Part shown: positions 1-8,666 of the stretch, one piece after another
Numbering within the stretch: the stretch's first letter is position 1
Layout of the letters: every line of letters begins with the position of its first letter
Source: an uncultured Christensenellaceae bacterium
GTDB lineage: Bacteria > Bacillota > Clostridia > Christensenellales > Borkfalkiaceae
Reading direction: 5' to 3'
Length of the DNA stretch: 64,000 bases
Assembly (NCBI GenBank): GCA_910586825.1
Contig: CAJUJF010000009.1
Coordinates: 1 to 64,000, forward strand
The notes under the pieces: model-generated
What the model saw: the letters and a program-made list of their open reading frames with translations, nothing else
What the model was told of the DNA's origin: nothing
Databases searched by the model: none
Translations under genes and position numbers: made by a program

Positions 1-61
1 ATAGCGAAAACGACTTTGCTTCACGCAACAGTTCCGCCTTCGTATAGGTCAGTTTCTTCAT
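1..61 (-). CDS. Start of an unidentified element gene (cut by window edge)
   Basis: Only the first 20 residues are inside the window, beginning MKKLTYTKAELL. Two ATGs are possible. The one at 61 is preferred because AAGGAG lies six bases upstream, while the ATG at 67 directly abuts the ribosome binding site. It is the next gene of operon I after the MazG-like gene. No function can be assigned. Confidence 0.6.
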   Translation of the reverse strand, partial: MKKLTYTKAELLREAKSFSL

Positions 62-71
62 AGGCATCTCC

Positions 72-527
72 TTATAATTTTCTTCCACAATTCGGGCAGT
101 ATCTTGCGTGATATACCCATTCTTCTCCGGGCTTTGCTTCTCGCTCCATTATATCGCCTTCGCTTGATACAGGAACGTATGCGTCAAACTCTTCTGCGCA
201 ATGTTTGTTGAACGGTCCACATATAGGACAGGGTTCGTGCTTTTCAAGCCTGTCCGCGAGTCTATTCAATTTATTGCTTTCAATCCCCGTTGTTTCAATT
301 CCAAATATGGTCCGCAACTGGTCAAGCATTATCTGTACATCCGCTATTTCTTCCGCGATATTTTCCATAGCTTTACTGCGAACATTCAGATCGTCGATGC
401 TTCGCGTTCTTCGTTCCTTACAAAGCGCCTTCGTAAGTTCCGACATTTCTTCTATAGCCATAAGGATTTGCGCGTCAATACCGTATGTGCTTACCGCCCG
501 TCTAATAATCTCTTCTCTATCCGTCAT
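72..527 (-). CDS. MazG-like nucleotide pyrophosphohydrolase with C-terminal zinc ribbon
   Basis: The N-terminal ~95 residues are helical and carry the EExxE...ExxD arrangement of all-alpha NTP pyrophosphohydrolases: AIEEMSEL near residue 25 and NIAEEIADVQIM near 57. The family hydrolyses (d)NTPs to monophosphates. The C-terminus adds CPIC and CPNC pairs, a probable zinc ribbon not typical of plain MazG. Phages often carry such enzymes, either to adjust nucleotide pools or to blunt the host alarmone response; which applies here is unknown. The start overlaps the stop of the upstream gene (ATGA-type coupling). Confidence 0.7.
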   Translation of the reverse strand: MTDREEIIRRAVSTYGIDAQILMAIEEMSELTKALCKERRTRSIDDLNVRSKAMENIAEEIADVQIMLDQLRTIFGIETTGIESNKLNRLADRLEKHEPCPICGPFNKHCAEEFDAYVPVSSEGDIMEREAKPGEEWVYHARYCPNCGRKL

Positions 528-886
528 TTCTTTTTTCTCTCCTCGTAAATTTTCTTTGCTTCTTGATATGCCTTACATTCCGTGTAAACACCGCACCATT
601 GCTGGCAGGTCTTTTCTTCCTCACAGATAGCGCTTGCTATTTTGCAAATCGCTTCGTGTTCGTCGCACTCTTCTCTGGTTTCGTGTCCGGGGCAACCTTT
701 AACAAAATCAAAGCCCTTGCAATAACCGAATGGTAATACCCTGCGACCTTTTGCTTTCTGGCTGTTCAGCCATTCTCTGATTTCTGCAACCGTGTTAAGG
801 GTACAACCTTCAACAGTAACGCAGCCTTTCAAGTCTTTGGCGTTCCTGATTGCTCCGTCTATATTCATACAAATGTGGTTTATCAT
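524..886 (-). CDS. Cysteine-rich phage protein of unknown function
   Basis: A 120-residue protein with at least 11 cysteines, several in CxxxC-like pairs in the second half (for example CQQWC and CPGHET), so metal binding is plausible. The C-terminus is a basic helix ending in EERKKK. It is translationally coupled to the MazG-like gene. I do not recognise the family; similar small Cys-rich proteins are common in phage accessory operons. Confidence 0.6.
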   Translation of the reverse strand: MINHICMNIDGAIRNAKDLKGCVTVEGCTLNTVAEIREWLNSQKAKGRRVLPFGYCKGFDFVKGCPGHETREECDEHEAICKIASAICEEEKTCQQWCGVYTECKAYQEAKKIYEERKKK

Positions 887-889
887 ATC

Positions 890-1147
890 TCACTCCAGCC
901 CGTCGCAATGTCCGTACTTTTGTATCATACATTGCCGGTCATATTCTATACTATTTTTCGCATACTCTTTCGGCGTACAAGGCAGCCCCGTGAATGGGTC
1001 AGTCATAAGTCCATACTTCTTCATCATTTTATCGAAGAAACCTTCTGGAACTGCGGTGTTGGCGAATATCAATTCTTCCAAGAAATCAATCGCTACCTTC
1101 TGTTCTTTTTCGGTCAGTATTCTTTTTGTTTGCTGTTTTCGTTTCAT
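890..1147 (-). CDS. Small hypothetical protein
   Basis: 85 residues, basic N-terminus (MKRKQQTKR), no membrane segment or recognisable motif. It has an ATGA overlap with the YopX-like gene upstream and a three-base gap to the gene downstream, so it belongs to operon I. The local sequence TDPFTGLPCTPKEYAKN recalls zinc- or HNH-linked phage proteins, but that is not sufficient for a call. Confidence 0.55.
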   Translation of the reverse strand: MKRKQQTKRILTEKEQKVAIDFLEELIFANTAVPEGFFDKMMKKYGLMTDPFTGLPCTPKEYAKNSIEYDRQCMIQKYGHCDGLE

Positions 1148-1395
1148 ACGTTTTCTCCATCAGATTCAGTCAATACTGTTGCTCTAATATTTGCTAAAAA
1201 TCTACCGCATAAATCATTCCCTTCCTTATCTCTTACGTCGTCAACTATATAGCATCCCCAGCTGGACCATCTTACAACCCCAGTCATATAAACCCATCCT
1301 GTATAAGGTTCAATATTTTCCCAAAATCCAACCTTGTCGCCTTCACAAATCTGTCTTCCGTTTTTATCTGTAAATCCAGTAAACTTCTTACTCAT
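1144..1395 (-). CDS. YopX-like protein
   Basis: 83 residues beginning MSKKFTGFTDKNGRQICEGD, which matches the start of the YopX family (small beta-rich phage proteins with a G-x-x-D-K-N-G-x-x-I-x-E-G-D signature). Function in the family is unknown. The ATG at 1395 is chosen over an upstream in-frame ATG because GAGGAGG sits nine bases ahead of it. It overlaps the 3' end of the preceding gene. Confidence 0.75.
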   Translation of the reverse strand: MSKKFTGFTDKNGRQICEGDKVGFWENIEPYTGWVYMTGVVRWSSWGCYIVDDVRDKEGNDLCGRFLANIRATVLTESDGENV

Positions 1396-1606
1396 TAAAC
1401 AGTTCCTCCTCAATCGCTTCTTTGATGTACTGCACAAGTTCGTTAACCGTCAGGTCTTTCAGACTTTTCCCAAACGGTACGAGGTTATGAGGACCTGCAT
1501 TATCTTCGTTTACCGAGATATGTAGTTCCCAATCGTCTCCGTCATCAAAGTAATCGTTAGGCAGATACTCTACCTTGATTTCCAACTTTTCTTTAATTCG
1601 TTTCAT
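1388..1606 (-). CDS. Small acidic hypothetical protein
   Basis: 72 residues, strongly acidic (DDGDDWE; C-terminal EAIEEELFNE). It has an ATGA overlap with the methyltransferase gene upstream and overlaps the YopX-like gene downstream. No family recognised. Confidence 0.55.
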   Translation of the reverse strand: MKRIKEKLEIKVEYLPNDYFDDGDDWELHISVNEDNAGPHNLVPFGKSLKDLTVNELVQYIKEAIEEELFNE

Positions 1607-2628
1607 TGTTGCCCTCCCGTAATATCATTGAACGACATCTGCCCAGATTCCAGTCTATCGTGACAGATCGCCGCATTTTCCGACGATAATTCTATAAGTA
1701 CATACTGTCTTCCGTGTTGCGCCGCAACCACGCCCGTTGTTCCCGTCCCTGCGAATGGGTCAAGAACTATTCCGCCGACCTTACTGCCAGCCAAGATGCA
1801 CGGCTCTACTAACTTCGGCGGAAACGTCGCAAAGTGATGATACTTGCTTCCGACAGTAGAAATATTCCATACAGACCGCTTTCTACGCATCCCTGTTTCG
1901 TTTGGTTCGTTCCCGTGAGTTTCGTTTTCTTTTGGCTCATAGTTATTGAACGCTCCATTTTGTGTATAAGTTCCGCCGCCACGAAAGGTCTTTCTGTTTC
2001 CTTTTCTGCGCCGTGAGTTCGGTCTAAACGTCCCCTTGCTTCCAGCAGGCTGGTCATTGTTGAATCCTACGCACGGTTCTTCGATTGCCTGGTAATCGAA
2101 ATAATACCGCGCCGATTTTGAAAACATCAAAATGTATTCGTGCGAGTTCGTACACCTGTCTTTGACGCTCTCCGGCATACAGTTCGGCTTATTCCATATA
2201 TCTACCTGCCGCCAGTACCAGCCGTCAGCACGAAGCGCAAATGCAAGCAAAAACGGAATACCAATTAAATCTTTCGGCTTACAGCCTTCTGCGTCAGTTC
2301 TGTCGATTCCGCTTCCGAGCAATCCTTTATTTGTCCCCTGCTTATACTTTGCCGCGTTTTCAGGGTAGTTCGCCGCACCTTTCCCACTGCCAGCGTAACT
2401 ATCTGCTATATTGACCCAGAGCGTACCGTCTTTTTTCAATACACGACGAACTTCCCGAAATACCGCAACCAATTTTTCAATGTACTCTTCTACCGTTTCT
2501 TCAAGCCCGATTTGTCCTTCTACTCCGTAATCGCGCAACTTAAAATACGGCGGAGATGTAACGCAGCAATCTACGCTTTCCGCGTCGATTTTTTGAAGCT
2601 CTGTTAAAGCGTCTCCCTGAACTATCAT
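1603..2628 (-). CDS. Site-specific DNA methyltransferase, N4-cytosine/N6-adenine beta type
   Basis: 341 residues. Catalytic motif IV TSPPYFKLRDYG is near residue 29 and the SAM-binding motif I DPFAGTGTTG is near 290. The order IV before I is that of beta-class amino-methyltransferases. SPPY rather than DPPY favours N4-cytosine but does not exclude N6-adenine. The target-recognition region lies between residues about 100 and 280 and includes a basic stretch (NSRRRKGNRKTFRGGG). No restriction endonuclease accompanies it, so it is probably a solitary phage methylase protecting the element from host restriction. It is followed directly upstream by a C5 methyltransferase and a SAH nucleosidase. 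Confidence 0.85.
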   Translation of the reverse strand: MIVQGDALTELQKIDAESVDCCVTSPPYFKLRDYGVEGQIGLEETVEEYIEKLVAVFREVRRVLKKDGTLWVNIADSYAGSGKGAANYPENAAKYKQGTNKGLLGSGIDRTDAEGCKPKDLIGIPFLLAFALRADGWYWRQVDIWNKPNCMPESVKDRCTNSHEYILMFSKSARYYFDYQAIEEPCVGFNNDQPAGSKGTFRPNSRRRKGNRKTFRGGGTYTQNGAFNNYEPKENETHGNEPNETGMRRKRSVWNISTVGSKYHHFATFPPKLVEPCILAGSKVGGIVLDPFAGTGTTGVVAAQHGRQYVLIELSSENAAICHDRLESGQMSFNDITGGQQ

Positions 2629-2637
2629 ATAGACCTC

Positions 2638-4389
2638 TTATCCGCACATAGCGGCATTTAATTCTTTAACCGTGTGAAGTGGTTTCTTGTATGCCATATC
2701 GGTCATATTTGCTCTGATAAGCGCCGTAGCAACTTGTGGACATACCGCGTTACCGAGCCTTGCAATTTGCTTCGCTTCGCTATACTTTTTACCGATGTAC
2801 GGCTCAATGTCGATAACGTAATCTACCGGGAATCCCTGTGCGAGTTTCAACTCTTTCGCTTTCAGCATCCGCATACCGATGTCCGCTATAAAGTGCTGGA
2901 CTCCGTTGATTTCTAAAATCAGTATTTCGTCTTTCGCAATACTGTAACCTGCATAATCGTTTAGCAATCTGCGAACTTTGTCCCAGTTCTTCAAATTCTG
3001 CGTTCCGTCGTATTTTTGTATATACGTAGTGATCTGCGCAAAATGCCCTGCTGATGTGGTTAATGTCGGCAACGGTTCGTCCATTGCCTTACAGTCCGTA
3101 TTCTTGCGCAAAACGCACAGATGACTTTCTACGACTGCGTTATGGTCTATGCCTGTAACGGTAGGTGCAGGCTCATTTATATCTGCTCCTGCCTGTTTCT
3201 CTCCGCTGAAATACTTTGTGATATACGGCATAACCGCGCCGAATCTGGTTGCTCCCGCCATAACTGTATCAATCGGCTTTTCAGGCGGCTGCCCCAGACT
3301 ATTCTGCTGAAACTTCGTCAATATCGGCGTTGTAAGACAATGCTCATTCTTAACGCAAACTGTCCTTAACGGCTCGTTTATGGAACTTGCTCGATTTTTA
3401 CTTCCAGTCTGGCTAATGCTGACTATTTCCGGCGTTATCAAATAGTGATGATTTGCCGTCGTCTGCGTCGTCATAGGCTTCTCGGGGTCTTGCGCAGCGT
3501 TTTGAAAATTCATTTCCATAATAAACGGTCTGGGATTCTTTAATACGAATTTATCCAGCCCACGCGCTATGCGCCGTTGCGTATTAACAGCAAGGTCTTT
3601 TTTTCTTCCAAATATCGAAGGGCAAGGAATAGACCAGTCAATACACTCTGCTGCAGTTCTATAAGGCTTTAATCCTTTACCGTACGTCGGTTCGGGCCAT
3701 ACGATAGGTAAGCCGTCCCTACGCGCTATCAAATAAAAGCGCTTGCGAATTGTGGGCGCTCCGTAATCGCAGGCTTTCAGAACTCTGTAATCCACTTCGT
3801 AACCCAACCCATCGGCAAGCCTGTTCCCCTGTTCGCTGTCTGGCGTGATATTCAAGAACTCGCAGGCTTCTGCGAACGCAGGATGGCTTTTGCTGATGCC
3901 CGTTGTAAGCATTGCAACGAATCCGTTAAATGTCTCGCCTTTATGGTCCGGGTCAGGATATGTATTACCGTCAATTTCTTTTAACGGCCCCCACGTCTGT
4001 ATTTCTTCCACGTTCTCCATAAAAATACAACGCGGCGCTACGTGAGATAATGCCCATTTGAGAATAACCCACGATAAGCCGCGAATCTTTTTGCTTACCG
4101 GAACGCCACCTTTCGCTCTACTATGGTGTTTGCAATCAGGAGAAAACCACGCAATCCCGACTGGTCTACCGCTCGTTACTTTTTCGGGGTCAATCGCAAA
4201 AACGTCTTCCTGATAATGCGTCGTGCAGGGGTGGTTGACTTTGTGCATAGCGATTGCATCCTCGTCGTGATTTACCGCAATGTCTACCGGTCTACCAACT
4301 GCAAGCTCTATCCCGATGCTTGCTCCGCCGCCGCCAGCGAAATTGTCTACTATGAGTTCGTTTAATAAACTGTCTTGATACCCGCCCAT
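2638..4389 (-). CDS. DNA cytosine-C5 methyltransferase with variant PC motif
   Basis: 583 residues. Motif I DNFAGGGGASIGIELA is near residue 14, motif IV FSPDCKHHSRAKGG near 86 in place of the usual GPPCQ, motif VI MENVEEIQ near 125, and motif X-like LGNAVCPQVA close to the end. The catalytic cysteine is kept. The insertion between motifs VIII and IX is long (about residues 250-480) and should hold the target-recognition domain. The start at 4389 was chosen because AGGCGGAG precedes it by seven bases and the TAATG overlap couples it to the nucleosidase. Likely an orphan phage methylase. Confidence 0.85.
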   Translation of the reverse strand: MGGYQDSLLNELIVDNFAGGGGASIGIELAVGRPVDIAVNHDEDAIAMHKVNHPCTTHYQEDVFAIDPEKVTSGRPVGIAWFSPDCKHHSRAKGGVPVSKKIRGLSWVILKWALSHVAPRCIFMENVEEIQTWGPLKEIDGNTYPDPDHKGETFNGFVAMLTTGISKSHPAFAEACEFLNITPDSEQGNRLADGLGYEVDYRVLKACDYGAPTIRKRFYLIARRDGLPIVWPEPTYGKGLKPYRTAAECIDWSIPCPSIFGRKKDLAVNTQRRIARGLDKFVLKNPRPFIMEMNFQNAAQDPEKPMTTQTTANHHYLITPEIVSISQTGSKNRASSINEPLRTVCVKNEHCLTTPILTKFQQNSLGQPPEKPIDTVMAGATRFGAVMPYITKYFSGEKQAGADINEPAPTVTGIDHNAVVESHLCVLRKNTDCKAMDEPLPTLTTSAGHFAQITTYIQKYDGTQNLKNWDKVRRLLNDYAGYSIAKDEILILEINGVQHFIADIGMRMLKAKELKLAQGFPVDYVIDIEPYIGKKYSEAKQIARLGNAVCPQVATALIRANMTDMAYKKPLHTVKELNAAMCG

Positions 4390-5057
4390 TACTTTTCTCC
4401 GCCTACTTTTTGAATGATGCCCGTAATCTTTTCCCCGATTTTCTTCAAGCATTTTTCGAGATTTTTCTGGTACTGTTCCGTCGTGCTACCGCTACCGTAC
4501 ATATCGGAAATGACTTTGTAGCACAGGCAATAAAGTTGGTTAGAATAGCAAGCCTGCAAGATTGCCGCTCCCTCCATATCCCTTATATCTGCTTTTAGCA
4601 ATTTGGTCAAAAGCATATTGTCTTCCGCGCTGTCGTTAAACCTATCCGCCGTAGCAAGACGCTTTCCATTGAGCTGCGTTACGTCAAAATGCAGGTAATT
4701 ATCCGCAAACCCGTCAAGCGTTCCAATTTCCGTATGGTTGACTGCCGACAAATCGAAATCGTACTGCACGGCTTCCTTTATTTCGTAAATCCGCCCAACT
4801 TCTACGCTTCTGTTCAATCCGCCAGCTACTCCGATATTGATAATGATGTCTGCCGACAGATGGCTATATGCAATTTGAGCGCCGAGCGCGGCATTTACTT
4901 TACCTACTCCGCAAACGAGAACGCTGACGTTCTTACCGGCTATTGCGCCCTGAAAAACACGTTTTCCGCAGACATTCATTCCTACTATCGAAGAAAACTG
5001 TTTTACGATAGGTTCTGCTTCCTTTAACATTGCAACAATGATACAAATTTCTTTCAT
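4389..5057 (-). CDS. 5'-methylthioadenosine/S-adenosylhomocysteine nucleosidase-like protein
   Basis: 222 residues of the nucleoside phosphorylase/MTAN fold. It opens with ICIIVAMLKEAEPI (family: iiGAM.eE), has a central GVGKVNAALGAQIA, IIINIGVAGGL at about residue 75, and RDMEGAAI at about 158, which contains the catalytic-type Asp and Glu. The family hydrolyses SAH and MTA to adenine. It is encoded immediately before two SAM-dependent DNA methyltransferases, so the simplest role is removing SAH, which inhibits them. It could also be a generic nucleosidase used in phage nucleotide metabolism. Confidence 0.75.
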   Translation of the reverse strand: MKEICIIVAMLKEAEPIVKQFSSIVGMNVCGKRVFQGAIAGKNVSVLVCGVGKVNAALGAQIAYSHLSADIIINIGVAGGLNRSVEVGRIYEIKEAVQYDFDLSAVNHTEIGTLDGFADNYLHFDVTQLNGKRLATADRFNDSAEDNMLLTKLLKADIRDMEGAAILQACYSNQLYCLCYKVISDMYGSGSTTEQYQKNLEKCLKKIGEKITGIIQKVGGEK

Positions 5058-5653
5058 TACATTTTCTCCACGTCAAATACGATTTCTTTCCCGTTCCATT
5101 CGGCAATGCACTCATCCGATTCGATATATTCTTCATCCTGCGTAACCGCAAGGTCAACAGAACATTCCCCTATCGGAAAACTTCTCATTTGACAAAGCGC
5201 GTTAAGCATCAACATTGCTTTCTTTTTTGCTGCTTCGATTGTATGCGCATAAGCAAAGCATAGCGTAACGGTGTTTTTTGTTTCGGACGATATTCTTGCC
5301 CGTGCTTTGTATCTTGTTTCAATGACGATTTCGTGATCGTTGTCGTAAAAATCATTGACCGTATTGAAATAGATGTCGAGCATTTCCGGCAAATCGTCCT
5401 CGATTTCAATAGCATACGGCTGACCGCCGCCAGCATAGTTGATAAGCAATACGTTGAAGTCATAATCTTCCGACTTTACGATTGTCGCACAATACCAGCA
5501 CTTCAAATCGACATCCCCTTTCGCAAGACTTTCGTCGCTTGATACCTTACTGCCATTCTCGTCTAACGCAAAGGCGACGAACTCTCCGTGATGTAAATTG
5601 TTCTTTATCCACTCCGCAAACTGTGCAGGGTTCATTCTTGTGTACTTTCCCAT
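5057..5653 (-). CDS. Hypothetical acidic protein
   Basis: 198 residues from the ATG at 5653, which has AGGAGG four bases upstream; an earlier in-frame start lacks a ribosome binding site. The protein is acidic with alternating beta-like segments (ALDENGSKV, VLLINYAGGG, TVTLCFAYAH). The stop overlaps the nucleosidase start by one base. I do not recognise the family. Confidence 0.55.
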   Translation of the reverse strand: MGKYTRMNPAQFAEWIKNNLHHGEFVAFALDENGSKVSSDESLAKGDVDLKCWYCATIVKSEDYDFNVLLINYAGGGQPYAIEIEDDLPEMLDIYFNTVNDFYDNDHEIVIETRYKARARISSETKNTVTLCFAYAHTIEAAKKKAMLMLNALCQMRSFPIGECSVDLAVTQDEEYIESDECIAEWNGKEIVFDVEKM

Positions 5654-5661
5654 AATACCTC

Positions 5662-5853
5662 CTATATAAGCCAATCGACTTTTACAAGTTTTGCTCGTTT
5701 GATTCCTACCGCCTTCTTAATCCGCTTGAACGCTTCGCGTAGCGAATAGTCTATATATCGTCTTTTGGTTATCGTATTCCCGTTCTTATCTTCGCAACGC
5801 ATTACGATTAACGAACCGAATGTACAACTTCCGCGCTGATAGTAAACCGTCAT
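5662..5853 (-). CDS. Small basic hypothetical protein
   Basis: 63 residues, rich in Lys and Arg in its second half (REAFKRIKKAVGIKRAKLVK). GGAGG precedes the ATG, and the start overlaps the stop of the large methyltransferase gene. Possibly nucleic-acid binding, from charge only. Confidence 0.5.
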   Translation of the reverse strand: MTVYYQRGSCTFGSLIVMRCEDKNGNTITKRRYIDYSLREAFKRIKKAVGIKRAKLVKVDWLI

Positions 5854-7796
5854 TCCTGACCTCCTGCCGCCAGCATCAACAATCCGTTGCTGTCGATTAA
5901 GTAGTCTTTCCGATTTTCAAATACTTTGTTGTAGTTTTCTTCGCCGCCGTCGAACGAATCTACTACCGCTCGTTCTTCGTCTGTCATACTTCTATAAGGT
6001 GCCTTGCCGTAATTCGGCGGAAGCCAATTCTTATTTTTCCCTGCGTAAATGTTCAAGCGATCTATCAGGATTTTTGCGTCGTCTCTAAACGTGATATGGC
6101 AGGTTCCTTTCTTATAGAACGTAACGTAGAAGTAGGTACAGTCTATGTTTCTCGTTTCTCCGCGCTTCTCTGCAAAGTGCAATCTGTTCGCCAAATCGCA
6201 TCTTGTTCTTTTCGGGTCTTTCCCGTCGAGATAATCAAGCGTCTTTTCCAAATCCGCAAGCGTGGAATAGCAACTGCGACTGTCGATAAAATCATTCTTC
6301 TTTTCAACCAGCCGCTGATATTTGTCATAATCGTACCTGTGCGCAAACGAACCGTAAGCAGGTATTATAACTTTGTAATTGACTTTGTGAGCCTTGTTTG
6401 TCTTCCAGCCGTTATAATAGTGAATGTTCTCGTTGTTGCCTTCATAGTAGCAATGTTCGTTCGACAACTTATCAAACAGCCGGAGTATCTCGTCTTCTAC
6501 TCCTATTTGCAACTGCGCTCGTATATCCCAGATGACTTCCTGAATATTGAACATTGAAAACTCGTAGTCCGCCATATCGTTTATTTTTGCGTCATACGAT
6601 TTGCGTATTGCAGTAGTCATTTGTCTGCCGATTTCAGGCAAGTCCAATAACTTTTTCCAATACTTCAATCTTACCGTTTTCAGGTAATCGTTTACCGCTT
6701 CTGTGTTTATTCCTTCTCTTACTTCGTGTCCGTCTATTGTAATACCGATTGTAGGCTTACTGTACCAATCGGAGCCGAGCATAATCTTTGGACGAAGCGC
6801 GTCCCATTCACGCAGGAACGCCAACGATGCTTCCGACTCGATGTCGTAAGCTCTTACCAGCCCTTCTAATCTGTCGCCGGGCGCAACATCTGTGCAGTCT
6901 TCAGTTTTGAAATTTTCGCCACGCGCTTTCTCCATTCTCGTAAAAATTTCGGACTCTCTGACTTTCGACGGAATATTGAAACTAATCAAGGCTATGTTTG
7001 TATCGGTCTTCCGTTCAGCCTTCTTAAATGGCGATTTCAAATACCGAACTATTGCCCGATGCTCTTTGATTTTTTTCATCAGGACTTTACGCAAATTCGT
7101 GAATGGGTTAAGCAAAGTCTCCGCGTTAAGCAAGCAAACAATCTGACCGCCAGCCCACTCTTGCATTTCGATTGCCCGGACCAAATGCTCGTCTCCGTTT
7201 GAGAACGGCGGATTCATAATAATCAAATCGTACTTTTTGCTTGTAACATATCCCAGAAAATTATCGTGTACTACGCGGTAGCCTTTTCCTTTCAAAATCA
7301 GTCGCAAATTTGCGTCCATTTCTACGCAGTCAATATCGACGTTTCTTTCGTATTTACTATGCTTGCAGAAATGTGTTACCGCTTCGCACAAATCGCCCTT
7401 CCCCGCTGACGGTTCAAGTATAGTTCGTAATTTCGCCCAATTAACGCATCCGATCATCTGACCGCATACGCTTTTCGGTGTAGGAAAGAACTCGCTGTTA
7501 TCGCCTTCCGGCAGGAACTTGACATCAAATGTCGATTTCTCTTTCTCGGATTTGAGCTTGCCGTCACGCAAGGCTGCGTCATAGCCTTTCGCTATGTTCC
7601 TTTTCATCTCCGAGAGCGTCGCGCCGTCCTGCGCGTAAATACCGCAATCGCTGTGAAAATAGTATTTCAGGCGATATTCTTTTCGGTTATAAATCATACC
7701 GACGTACTGTCCGTTTACGTATGCCGCGTATTCGTCGATCCTGTATTTGCCTTTTATGTACTTATCTTCTGCTCGAAATAGCGTTACCGTCGTCAT
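5850..7796 (-). CDS. DUF4942-type DNA N6-adenine methyltransferase
   Basis: 648 residues from the ATG at 7796, chosen because it makes an ATGA overlap with the upstream stop. A TTG nine codons earlier is possible. Motif I EPSAGKGDLCEAV lies near residue 128 and motif IV MNPPFSNGDEH near 195, the NPPF type of N6-adenine methylases. The C-terminal ~300 residues (from about 340, with WYSKPTIGITIDG and the NIHYYNGWKTNKAHKVN region) match what I know of DUF4942, found in phage and conjugative-element methylases. Third methylase of this operon; no partner nuclease seen. Confidence 0.8.
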   Translation of the reverse strand: MTTVTLFRAEDKYIKGKYRIDEYAAYVNGQYVGMIYNRKEYRLKYYFHSDCGIYAQDGATLSEMKRNIAKGYDAALRDGKLKSEKEKSTFDVKFLPEGDNSEFFPTPKSVCGQMIGCVNWAKLRTILEPSAGKGDLCEAVTHFCKHSKYERNVDIDCVEMDANLRLILKGKGYRVVHDNFLGYVTSKKYDLIIMNPPFSNGDEHLVRAIEMQEWAGGQIVCLLNAETLLNPFTNLRKVLMKKIKEHRAIVRYLKSPFKKAERKTDTNIALISFNIPSKVRESEIFTRMEKARGENFKTEDCTDVAPGDRLEGLVRAYDIESEASLAFLREWDALRPKIMLGSDWYSKPTIGITIDGHEVREGINTEAVNDYLKTVRLKYWKKLLDLPEIGRQMTTAIRKSYDAKINDMADYEFSMFNIQEVIWDIRAQLQIGVEDEILRLFDKLSNEHCYYEGNNENIHYYNGWKTNKAHKVNYKVIIPAYGSFAHRYDYDKYQRLVEKKNDFIDSRSCYSTLADLEKTLDYLDGKDPKRTRCDLANRLHFAEKRGETRNIDCTYFYVTFYKKGTCHITFRDDAKILIDRLNIYAGKNKNWLPPNYGKAPYRSMTDEERAVVDSFDGGEENYNKVFENRKDYLIDSNGLLMLAAGGQE

Positions 7797-8260
7797 TGCT
7801 TTTTGTTTCTCCTTTTCAGCCAATCGGCAAAATAACCTTCATCATCTCCGCACCAGATTTCAGCCATATCTATGACCTTATTTGCGTCTGCGTCCGAAGC
7901 GTTTATCTTTTCTTCCAATGCCTTTATGAGCAGTTCGTCTATTTGTTCCTGACTAAAACAAGATGCAAGAAAGCCGTTTATCGAAACTTCAACCCGCGCA
8001 CTACCGTCTTTCCCGCACTCAATCGCGTTATCTACGGTCATTTCTTCTTTCAGACAATCCTTGCAGATTCCGTCGTGCAATTCGTCTTCTCTGTAATACT
8101 CTCCGCAAATATCGCATCGCTCCGCATCCGTTACGGAGCCGCCGCAACTGCATCCCGTGATATTCTCGTAGCAACCGCCCATATAATCGCTAACGTAACT
8201 CCTTGTCGTTACCAGTTCGTCTTCGTCGAGAACCGCGCCGCAGTCTTCACAAATTACCAT
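7793..8260 (-). CDS. Zinc-binding hypothetical protein
   Basis: 155 residues. The first ~80 contain CEDCG, a CSCGG, CDICG and CKDC pairs, i.e. two probable zinc knuckles (residues 4-45 and 50-72). The rest is acidic and helical and ends in KRRNKKQ. The start at 8260 is set by GGAGG six bases upstream. Coupled to the DUF4942 methylase by ATGA. No specific function. Confidence 0.6.
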   Translation of the reverse strand: MVICEDCGAVLDEDELVTTRSYVSDYMGGCYENITGCSCGGSVTDAERCDICGEYYREDELHDGICKDCLKEEMTVDNAIECGKDGSARVEVSINGFLASCFSQEQIDELLIKALEEKINASDADANKVIDMAEIWCGDDEGYFADWLKRRNKKQ

Positions 8261-8304
8261 TTTTACCTCCAACAAAAAGCGAACGCAGGTCGCTTATGTA
8301 TTCC

Positions 8305-8655
8305 TTACTTGTTGTAAATAACGCGCTCTAAATCTTTTATGCCTTTATCGAACATTTCTTCGATTTGGAACAGCGCTTCCTGTGGATTTCCTTCAACGTC
8401 TGCTTCGATATGTTTCGTGGCGGAACAAAACAGCGATAACAACTGCTGCGTTCCTCTTAAATTGAGTAAAACCGTCTGTAAATCTTTCATTTGATTTCCT
8501 CCTGATATTGTTATGTTCGCAACCTGCGTTTGCTCTTTGGCTTGTAGAAAAGGCGCGTTCTCGCCGTACAATACATACAACGCGATCTCGCGGCTTGTCG
8601 GGTCGCTAACCCCATAAAACAATATCAGTTTTGCTCTTGCTTGTTCTGTCGTCAT
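8305..8655 (-). CDS. Hypothetical protein with a strong internal start
   Basis: 116 residues, no family recognised. An internal ATG at 8490 is preceded by AGGAGG at good spacing, so a 61-residue form beginning MKDLQTVLLNLRG may be made as well, or may be the main product. The upstream portion (MTTEQARAKL) has its own GGAG, so both starts look usable. Confidence 0.5.
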   Translation of the reverse strand: MTTEQARAKLILFYGVSDPTSREIALYVLYGENAPFLQAKEQTQVANITISGGNQMKDLQTVLLNLRGTQQLLSLFCSATKHIEADVEGNPQEALFQIEEMFDKGIKDLERVIYNK

Positions 8656-8666
8656 TTTTCGCTCCT

